Of a stretch of 64,000 nucleotides of DNA, positions 58,201 to 64,000 are shown piece after piece. The stretch comes from Desmodesmus armatus. Lineage: Eukaryota > Chlorophyta > Chlorophyceae > Sphaeropleales > Scenedesmaceae. The number at the start of each line of letters is the position of its first letter. The first letter of the stretch is position 1. The position numbers and the translations under genes are program-made. Where the stretch lies: contig VIIQ02000033.1 of the NCBI GenBank assembly GCA_007449985.2, positions 496,001 through 560,000 on the forward strand, given 5' to 3'. Below the pieces are notes generated by a model that saw only the letters and a list, made by a program, of their open reading frames with translations, did not search any database and was not told the DNA's origin.

Positions 58201-60554
58201 TTGCTTGTGTCTCCTGCTGCAGGTGTGGGACCTGAACAAGGGTTTCAGCAGCCGCAGCCTGCTGTACCCCAAGATGCCCACAGCACTCACACTGTCACTG
58301 GACGGACAGACCATCATCACAGGTGGGAGGCATGTGGGGGGTGTTGACGGACAGACCATCATCACAGGTGGGAGGCATGTGGGGGGGTGTTGACGGACAG
58401 ACCATCATCACAGGTGGGAGGCATGTGGGGGGGTGTTGACGGACAGACCATCATCACAGGTGGGAGGCATGTGGGGGGGTGTTGACGGACAGACCATCAT
58501 CACAGGTGGGAGGCATGTGGGGGGGTGTTGACGGACAGACCATCATCACAGGTGGGAGGCATGTGGGGGGGTGTTGACGGACAGACCATCATCACAGGTG
58601 GGAGGCATGTGGGGGGGTGTTGACGGACAGACCATCATCACAGGTGGGAGGCATGTGGGGGGGTGTTGACGGACAGACCATCATCACAGGTGGGAGGCAT
58701 GTGGGGGGGTGTTGACGGACAGACCATCATCACAGGTGGGAGGCATGTGGGGGGGTGTTGACGGACAGACCATCATCACAGGTGGGAGGCATGTGGGGGG
58801 GTGGTGCGTGTGGTGGTGGGGGGGGGGGGGGTCACCCGCTGGTGGTGTGAATGAAGGCGGATGTAAGGGACGGAGAACGCCGAGGGGGATTGGCAGGGAG
58901 AGGGTTGGATATTGTGGTGGGGGCAAGGTATGCCGATGTTTCAAGACATGACAGCGTCAGCCCTACACAGCATGTCACGCAATATCACCATTCCACTGCC
59001 ACACGCAAAGCCCTGCTGCATACATTATATTTATAAACTGCCTTCTGAACAGTGGCTTGTTGTGGCTGATTATCATGACTGTGCATGTGATGTGTTGTGC
59101 ACACAGGTCACCTTGATGGTACGCTGTGTCTGTGGGACTTGCGGCAAAACAAGGCAGGAGGGCAGCCTTTGGCAGAGGTGCGGCTGGCTGGCTGGTTGGC
59201 AAACTGGCGCTTTGGTTGACTCACCTCATGCGGCTGACTGCTTCAATGCTGTATTCTGTGGTAACCTGGGACTTGGAAAAAGCGGGCCAATCTGCCATGA
59301 CTGCTCTTGCTCTTCTTGCGGCTGTTGCGCCCATTGATATGCGGGCTGCTGCTGCTGCTGTGCAGGTTCGTGACCATTCGGGAGCGATCCTATGTGTGCG
59401 GCCGTCTCCCCACCCTGACCGGCTGCTGACTGCTGCCAAGGACAACAGCCTCAGGCTGTGGGACTTCAGGCAGCTGGGAACAGTGCAGGTGAGGCTGCCA
59501 TTCACGGTACAAATAGCAGGGCCGGCAACACGCACCCAGATATACACAAATACTACACCAGTAGTTGAGTACATAGCCACTGGCTACCTTGGCAAGGTGG
59601 TGGTGCCAGCCAAGATAGCCGGTTTTGTGTCCACACACACACAAGGCCTGAACGCTGCTCAACACCTGTGTGGCTGGGGTGTGGCGTAAAAGAGGCAGTC
59701 TAGCAGCAGACAACAATTGAAGGAGGGAGTCCCAAACCTCTCCTCACCAATTATCAATGAGAGGACTGTACTTAGCTAGCAACGTACCCCGTGCAGCACT
59801 TTGTTCATGTCACCCGCCGCGCGCTCCTGACGTGCCCCTGACCCTCCCTTCGTGCACCCCACCTGCCTCCACACCCCCCCCCCTGCCCCACACCTTCTGC
59901 ACCCCGTGCAGCTGTTCAAGGCCCCCCACTTCACCATCGGCAGTTCTGGCAGCATGCGCAGCAGCAGGTGCCACGCAGAGATCAGTGGGGATGGGCGGTT
60001 CGTGACAGCTGGAGCAGCAGATGGACAGGTGAGAGCTGCAGCCCTGAACCCTAGTCATGAAAGCCAAAACCCGTTTCCTCAGCTGCCGTGTTGCAAATTT
60101 GACATCTGTGCCACAACAATGGCAGCAACTGCCACCCTCTGGCTGGTGCAGGTGGTCAAAGCATCATGTAGCCTGGCACCAGTACTGCCGCAGTTGTTCT
60201 GCAGTGTCTGTACGCTGTATCCCGTATACAGCGTGTTACCTGTAGTGGTGTCCTCATGTCACCTTGTCAACGTGTGGCTGCTCAGGGACTCTACACCAAA
60301 GCATTGATGGTTGCAATGGTGCTGCTTCGCTGCAGGTGTACGTTTGGGACTTGAAGCCACAGCAGCAGTCTACAGCAGCACCGCATTCAGTAGCAGCAGC
60401 CGCAGCAGCCCTGTCAGCGCAGCACCCAGTGGTGCGCCAGCTGAAGCACCATAAGGAGGCGGTGGTGGCTGCAGGCTGGAGCAGCAACTGCAGCCAGATG
60501 GTGACGGCAGACAAAGGGGGACACATTGCCTTCTGGCAGTGCGTAGATGCTTGA
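52257..60554 (+). CDS. ATG16: Autophagy protein ATG16 (coiled coil plus WD40)
   Basis: Scaffold of the ATG12-ATG5-ATG16 complex that directs ATG8 lipidation. Sixteen exons: 52257-52397, 53164-53277, 53780-53851, 54449-54551, 54992-55079, 55381-55477, 55778-55843, 56193-56519, 57035-57160, 57439-57546, 57833-57937, 58223-58322, 59107-59177, 59366-59488, 59912-60028, 60336-60554 (TGA); 1977 nt in frame, 658 residues (human ATG16L1 is about 607). Residues 1-47 form the putative ATG5-binding helix, 48-227 a long coiled coil, and 228-336 a Ser/Ala/Gln linker. Seven WD40 blades follow: GHPGGVISLEFERPGHLLAT, ADKRLLVWNTATGQ, TMTGHSDAVSCV, GHLDGTLCLWDLR, RDHSGAILCVRPSPH, GDGRFVTAGAADGQVYVWDL, HHKEAVVAAGWSSN. 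The introns carry a minisatellite, partial exon copies and an 11-copy donor array. Confidence 0.93.
52636..53145. repeat. Minisatellite, about 18 units of 20-30 bp, in ATG16 intron 1
   Basis: The consensus is CCAGCAAGCAGCAGGTCAGC followed by ACACA-type sequence. About 18 units with interruptions near 52855-52875 and 53035-53055. Nearly every unit contains CAGGTCAGC, matching both a splice acceptor (CAG) and a donor (GTCAGC). Confidence 0.92.
56780..56850 (+). pseudogene. Partial copy of ATG16 exon 9 start
   Basis: AGGGGCACCATGTTTGTGTG ATCAGCC... resembles the acceptor and first bases of exon 9 at 57033 (AGGGGCACCCTGGTGGTGTG ATCAGCC). The copy diverges after about 50 bp. Confidence 0.75.
57676..57740 (+). 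pseudogene. Partial copy of ATG16 exon 11 with acceptor
   Basis: TGTTGCTGCTGCAG/GTGGTTCACACCATGACTGG and onward through GATGCAGTCAGCTGTGTTGC matches the acceptor and first 45 nt of exon 11 (57833). It then ends without a donor. The distance is about 145 bp. Confidence 0.88.
58301..58805 (+). repeat. 11-copy, 46-bp tandem array of an ATG16 exon end plus splice donor
   Basis: Units start at 58301, 58346, 58392, 58438, 58484, 58530, 58576, 58622, 58668, 58714 and 58760; the first step is 45 bp and the rest 46. Each has the last 22 nt of exon 12 (GACGGACAGACCATCATCAC AG), then GTGGGAGGCATGTG and a G run. The units are virtually identical apart from the first G-run length. Confidence 0.97.
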
Positions 60555-60662
60555 ACCATCTGACATTTGCGGTTGTGAGGCTCTGGGTCTCTCTTAGCTT
60601 GGGTCTTTGCTCTTGCTGTGTGTAGACACAGGGAGTGCATCCAGCCAATGCATGAACCAATG

Positions 60663-60667
60663 TGTAA
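60663..60667 (+). promoter_or_regulatory. Putative polyadenylation signal TGTAA (ATG16)
   Basis: TGTAA about 109 nt after the ATG16 stop. Further TGTAA occur near 61046 and 61125. Confidence 0.45.
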
Positions 60668-60704
60668 GTTGTGTGTGTGTGGGGGGGGGGGAGGTTGCTA
60701 TGGC

Positions 60705-60832
60705 CAGTGGTGTGCCAGCTGAAGCACCATAAGGAGGCATTGGTGGCTGCAGGCTGGAGCAGCAACTGCAGCCAGCTGGTGAACGGCAGACAAAGGGGAC
60801 ACATTGCCTTCTGGCAGTGCATCTGACAGCTT
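60705..60832 (+). pseudogene. Copy of ATG16 last-exon 3' part downstream of the gene
   Basis: It repeats about 60429-60545 (CCAGCTGAAGCACCATAAGG...CATTGCCTTCTGGCAGTGC) with one inserted and one missing base, so the frame is lost. It lies after the stop codon, in 3' UTR or intergenic DNA. Confidence 0.9.
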
Positions 60833-61257
60833 GTGAACTCTTGGTTTGGGTGGTTGATCTTATCGTCTGTACTAGGTTGTTGCAAGTGCTTGTCCTTTGT
60901 TGCTGCGCAGCACTCTCGCTGTCTGTCACGCTATCTCTGCTGTATAATAGTGTGTTGTACATGACATGCTTCGGTTGTACATCTATGCCTGTAGCTGCTA
61001 TTCAAGTTGGGGAGGCTCAACAGCTGCCCAAAGGTGTGAGCTGTGCTGTAAGGTGGTTGAACAAGTGGTTTTCAGATAGGGGCAGCAGACAGTTTCACGC
61101 TTGTTTTGCAGTCATTCCTGGCACATGTAAAAGGTTGGACTGCTGGTGGTTGCAGCTGACAACTGCCATGTAGGGCTGCTGGGCCTGCTGCCCCAGCAAA
61201 TGATCATACCTGCTCATCCAGATACGGCTGCTGGCAATGTGCAACGTGTTTGCAGCT
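60833..61257. other. Spacer between ATG16 and the retrotransposon region
   Basis: No coding segment recognised. It contains additional TGTAA motifs. Confidence 0.45.
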
Positions 61258-61390
61258 ATGTCGAATTCTTACAAGGTCACCGCAGCTCGCCTAGCCGCAG
61301 TTGCACATGCATGCATCAATCAACCACTTCTCTTCGCTGACAGTCACGGCAGCTTCAGCCTCTGCGATCTTATTACAAGGTCAGCGCAGC
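61258..61390. repeat. Dispersed repeat, 104-bp period (copy 2)
   Basis: ACAAGGTCA at 61271 and 61375 flank a core (TTGCACATGCATGCATCAAT...TCTGCGATCTTATTACAAGG) shared with 30610-30705. Confidence 0.75.
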
Positions 61391-61439
61391 AGACCTGATG
61401 GCAGCCCTCAAGCCAGATGCTGTCAAGGCGTACTGCAAG

Positions 61440-63300
61440 TAGCTGCTTGAAATCCATGTGGCAATTGTTTGTATGTGGTGTTTGTTGATTTTAAGAAGGC
61501 TTTTGATACGGTGAGGCGAGACCTCTTGCTTGAGCGGTGTCGCGAATTGGGAGTGCATGGTCCCTTCATGGACATGCTGATCTCCATGTATGACCGTGTT
61601 TGCTGTCAGGTGGCCGTTAATGGTGAGCTGGGTGAGGTTTTCACCACAGCCTCTGGCACCAAGCAGGGTAGCGAGCTTAGCCCTCTCTTGTTTGGCTTGT
61701 TCATAGAGCTCTTGCATTACATGTTCAGGCATAAGCTGCCAGGGGCAGGGCCGGTGCTTAGTGGGCTGCATGTGCCAGATGTCATGTATGCTGATGACGT
61801 TGGTCTCCTGAGCTTTGAGCAGGGCGAATTGCAGGAGCTTGTTGATGTGTTGAGTGTGTTCTGCCACCTGTTTGGGATGGAGGTGAATCTTGCCCCGCAC
61901 AAGACTTGTGCCGTTTGTTTCCGCCAGCGGGGCATGAAGGTGCCGGCAGGGTTCCGTCTTGTGTATCGAGGGCGCGAGATTGCGCGGCAAAGTGAGTACG
62001 TCTATTTGGGTGTGCGCGTGCATGAGACCCGTGGGCTTCTGGGCGCCTCTGATGCTCTGGCGGTGTCTGGCAGCAAGGCAATGCATGCCATGCTGACCCG
62101 TTGTCGCCGCTCCTGTTTGACTCAGTTTGACATCAAGTGCAGAATGTTCGATATACTTGTTGAGCCAGTCCTTTCGTATGCATCTCACATATGGGGACCC
62201 GCGATATTTGCTAAGCGCCTGCAGAACACGCCTTACGATACCCAGGCCGAGAAGGTACACACATCGTTCTTGCGCATCACGACTGGGTCTATCAAAGGCA
62301 TTGCCACTGATGTCGTGTACAGGGACATGCATCGTCGACCCATTATGTATCACTGGGTGGTGCTGGCTGCGCGATGGTGGACAAAGTTGTCTGATGCTCG
62401 TGACGATCAGCCGAGATCCCTGGCGGGGTGTGTGTGGCGTGAGGATGTAGCGCTTGCACTTGCAGGTTGTCGGGAGTGTTGGTCCTCTTGTTTCCTGCAA
62501 ACTATGTGCTCGTTGCAGTTGCTTGCTGGTGACTGGCGGCAGCAGTCGCTTGACTGGGTGATGCAACAGAGGTGGGAGGAGTCTGCAGTGCAGGCCGCGC
62601 TGGCTGCCCTATTCAGGGCCCGGTGGCGAGGTCTCACCCAAGGTGACCCGCGTTCCGCCCCTTCTATCGGCATTCACAAGCTTACACATCATGCATGGGT
62701 CTACCCGCTAGATCCTGGCTTCAATCCCTTCTCAAGGGACGATGCGCCTCCGCATATCAAGTTGTGCCTGCCCTTTGATGTAGCGCGTAACCTTGCCCAG
62801 TTGCGTATTGGTTCAGCCCACCTTGAAATAGAACAGGGACGTAAGCGAAGGGTCTCTGTGCCCCGTGCTGACCGCCTGTGTCGAGTGTGTTGTGGAGAGG
62901 ATGCTACCCTGGCCCACCGCCAAGCTGTACTGGCAAGGACAAGAACTAGTCGTAATGTGGAAGACTTGAAGCACTTCCTGTTGGAGTGCCCTGTTTACGA
63001 TGATTTGCGCGCCGCTTGCCCGGCCTTCCCCCTGTCTGATGCTGTGGTACTGGACGACCCTGAATGTGTGCGATCAGTGTTTCAACATGGAGAGCAGTCT
63101 GCGTTGGCATACACTCTGTACAAGATGAAAGTGCGCCGGGCGCGCCTTCTTGGGCTGACTTTGGGCATCTGACCTGACAAGGGGTATTTCTTGGTGCTGC
63201 TGCATGCTGGATCCTAGCTGTTTGCTTCCCACTTCTGTACAAGGTTGTCGTGTTGCCTCAGGATGTCAATGAAGTCTCCTTTGCTGTCTTGCTTTGAATC
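61440..63300 (+). mobile_element. 5'-truncated non-LTR (LINE-type) retrotransposon
   Basis: The element is recognised by its reverse transcriptase ORF (61469-63172) and about 100-300 bp of following non-coding sequence. No endonuclease, no RNA-binding ORF1 and no LTRs are seen. It begins abruptly at the first RT catalytic block, as expected for target-primed integration that stopped early. Exact ends and target-site duplications could not be fixed by eye. Confidence 0.8.
61469..63172 (+). CDS. Reverse transcriptase, 5'-truncated LINE ORF
   Basis: 567 codons open from 61469 (a TTG codon, not a true start) to TGA. RT blocks present are FVDFKKAFDTVRRDLL (catalytic Asp), GTKQGSELSPLLFGLFIE and YADDVGLLS (catalytic Asp pair), then YVYLGVRVHE, as in LINE-type RTs. 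The C-terminal part has a Cys/His cluster (CRVCCGEDATLAHRQ...FLLECPVYDDLR), typical of LINE ORF ends. The finger blocks before the first Asp and any endonuclease are missing. The frame is undamaged over 1.7 kb, so insertion was probably recent, but without promoter and N-terminus it is unlikely to be autonomous. Confidence 0.9.
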   Translation: MYVVFVDFKKAFDTVRRDLLLERCRELGVHGPFMDMLISMYDRVCCQVAVNGELGEVFTTASGTKQGSELSPLLFGLFIELLHYMFRHKLPGAGPVLSGLHVPDVMYADDVGLLSFEQGELQELVDVLSVFCHLFGMEVNLAPHKTCAVCFRQRGMKVPAGFRLVYRGREIARQSEYVYLGVRVHETRGLLGASDALAVSGSKAMHAMLTRCRRSCLTQFDIKCRMFDILVEPVLSYASHIWGPAIFAKRLQNTPYDTQAEKVHTSFLRITTGSIKGIATDVVYRDMHRRPIMYHWVVLAARWWTKLSDARDDQPRSLAGCVWREDVALALAGCRECWSSCFLQTMCSLQLLAGDWRQQSLDWVMQQRWEESAVQAALAALFRARWRGLTQGDPRSAPSIGIHKLTHHAWVYPLDPGFNPFSRDDAPPHIKLCLPFDVARNLAQLRIGSAHLEIEQGRKRRVSVPRADRLCRVCCGEDATLAHRQAVLARTRTSRNVEDLKHFLLECPVYDDLRAACPAFPLSDAVVLDDPECVRSVFQHGEQSALAYTLYKMKVRRARLLGLTLGI

Positions 63301-63806
63301 AGGCTACTATCTGGTGTAGGTGGTGCAAACCACTGACGGGGATCGGGGTTTTTCCCCACCTTAGTGTTTCAACCGGTTCAACCCTGGCAGGCAATGCCAT
63401 TGATGTGTGGCGAATGTGTCTGCGTGTAACATTTTCTTCCCCCAAAAAATTGTGTTGCAGGCGTACCATGTGACATGCAAGACTGCAGTTAAACTGCATA
63501 GCGCTGAGTGGCTGCCAGCATCAACAGGTTTGGCACATACTATACAGACTATTCAGCACATGAACAAAAAGATCACAACTCAACACACCACACACCAGCA
63601 GGATGCCAAACAGGCTGCAGTGCAAGCCGCTGACAAACACCGACAAGACTATAGTCATCGCACGGCCGTTCCGATCAGGGCCGGGCCCAACACCTGCACA
63701 AGGCTGGGGATGCCTAGAGTCCTGATCAGGGTCCAGGCGCAGCAACTGTGAGCCTTATAGCTAATGCATCCGTAAAGCAGTACTAGTGACAACCAAGCGG
63801 GTTGCC
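63173..63806. other. Region after the retrotransposon, no gene recognised
   Basis: Contains the element's 3' tail and then an open frame (63407-63751, plus strand) preceded by TTGTGTTGCAG, a good acceptor at about 63461. Its translation is low in hydrophobic residues and matches nothing I know. It could be an isolated exon; evidence is weak. Confidence 0.35.
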
Positions 63807-63992
63807 CTAAGGCACTACAGCAGGTGCAGCAGCTGCCACCTCAGTTGTGACAACAGGCACGGCATCAACAGCAGGCACATCAGGGGCCACAGCAGTTGCA
63901 TTTGGTGCCACCTCAGGTGCCACCTCAGGTGCCACCTCAGGTGCCACCTCAGGTGCCACAGCAGCTGCAGTCAGTGCAATGTCTGGAGCCAC
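63807..63992 (-). CDS. Possible 3' end of an (EVAP)n-repeat ORF at the window edge
   Basis: The minus-strand frame is open from near the right edge to a TAG at 63807-63809 and reads Ala/Val/Pro-rich sequence with four EVAP units. A 12-bp repeat (GGTGCCACCTCA, 63904-63960) encodes the EVAP units. It could be the C-terminus of a repetitive extracellular or linker protein continuing off the window, or only an open satellite. Confidence 0.3.
   Translation of the reverse strand: MAPDIALTAAAVAPEVAPEVAPEVAPEVAPNATAVAPDVPAVDAVPVVTTEVAAAAPAVVP
63904..63960. repeat. 12-bp tandem repeat, about 4.7 copies
   Basis: GGTGCCACCTCA repeated four times exactly, then a partial unit. The 12-bp period keeps any reading frame. 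Confidence 0.95.
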
Positions 63993-64000
63993 AGCACTTG

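Noticed and set aside
58301..58805. CRISPR-like appearance of the 46-bp array
   Set aside because: There are no variable spacers: the whole unit repeats. It is a eukaryotic tandem repeat derived from an exon end.

Overview
The window is nuclear DNA from a green alga. Genes are split into many short exons with GT-AG introns that usually end in TGCAG. TGTAA polyadenylation signals follow several stops, CTG/CAG repeats are abundant, there is an interstitial (CCCTAAA)n tract, and two radial-spoke genes show a flagellate ancestry. The leucine-rich repeat proteins resemble families I know from Scenedesmaceae/Sphaeropleales. I would place it in Chlorophyceae, probably Sphaeropleales; the family-level placement is a guess. 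There are no operons, ribosome binding sites or CRISPR arrays.

Layout: (1) 383-4157 (+), the 3' part of a TTM1/TTM2-type gene (CYTH domain, coiled coil, tail anchor); its 5' kinase part lies off the left edge. (2) 5763-11415 (-), a large membrane-anchored extracellular mosaic protein with bacterial-looking modules and a run of phase-1 introns. (3) 12067-17900 (-), a complete allantoinase with an N-terminal membrane segment and a C-terminal QDEL. (4) 18365-20578 (+), ESCRT-III VPS20/CHMP6, head-to-head with allantoinase. (5) 21181-23154 (-), an ARM-repeat protein (RSPH14-like), and (6) 23426-27759 (+), radial spoke head RSP4/6, head-to-head across 271 bp. (7) 27760-31710, gene-poor repeat-bearing DNA. 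(8) 31711-37584 (-), an ankyrin plus poly-alanine protein with two apparent frameshifts. (9) about 38694-43947 (+), an unrecognised gene full of tandem exon copies. (10) 46304-48565 and 49525-51805 (-), tandem F-box-like LRR paralogues. (11) 52257-60554 (+), a complete 16-exon ATG16. (12) 61469-63172 (+), a 5'-truncated non-LTR retrotransposon reverse transcriptase. (13) At the right edge, a possible (EVAP)n-repeat ORF on the minus strand.

For allantoinase, CHMP6, RSPH14-like, RSP4/6, both LRR genes and ATG16 I could place every exon with consistent phases, giving proteins of 534, 242, 385, 454, 519, 513 and 658 residues. The genes serve unrelated functions (purine catabolism, ESCRT/autophagy trafficking, axoneme). 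The one functional pairing is the divergent radial-spoke pair.

The most unusual property of the window is that introns and gene flanks carry many direct partial copies of neighbouring exons, usually including the exon's splice site. They occur in the TTM gene, allantoinase, the unknown gene and ATG16. In ATG16 one exon end plus its splice donor has become an 11-copy 46-bp array. In the unknown gene two copies form 69-nt units, open and flanked by splice sites, that would splice in frame.
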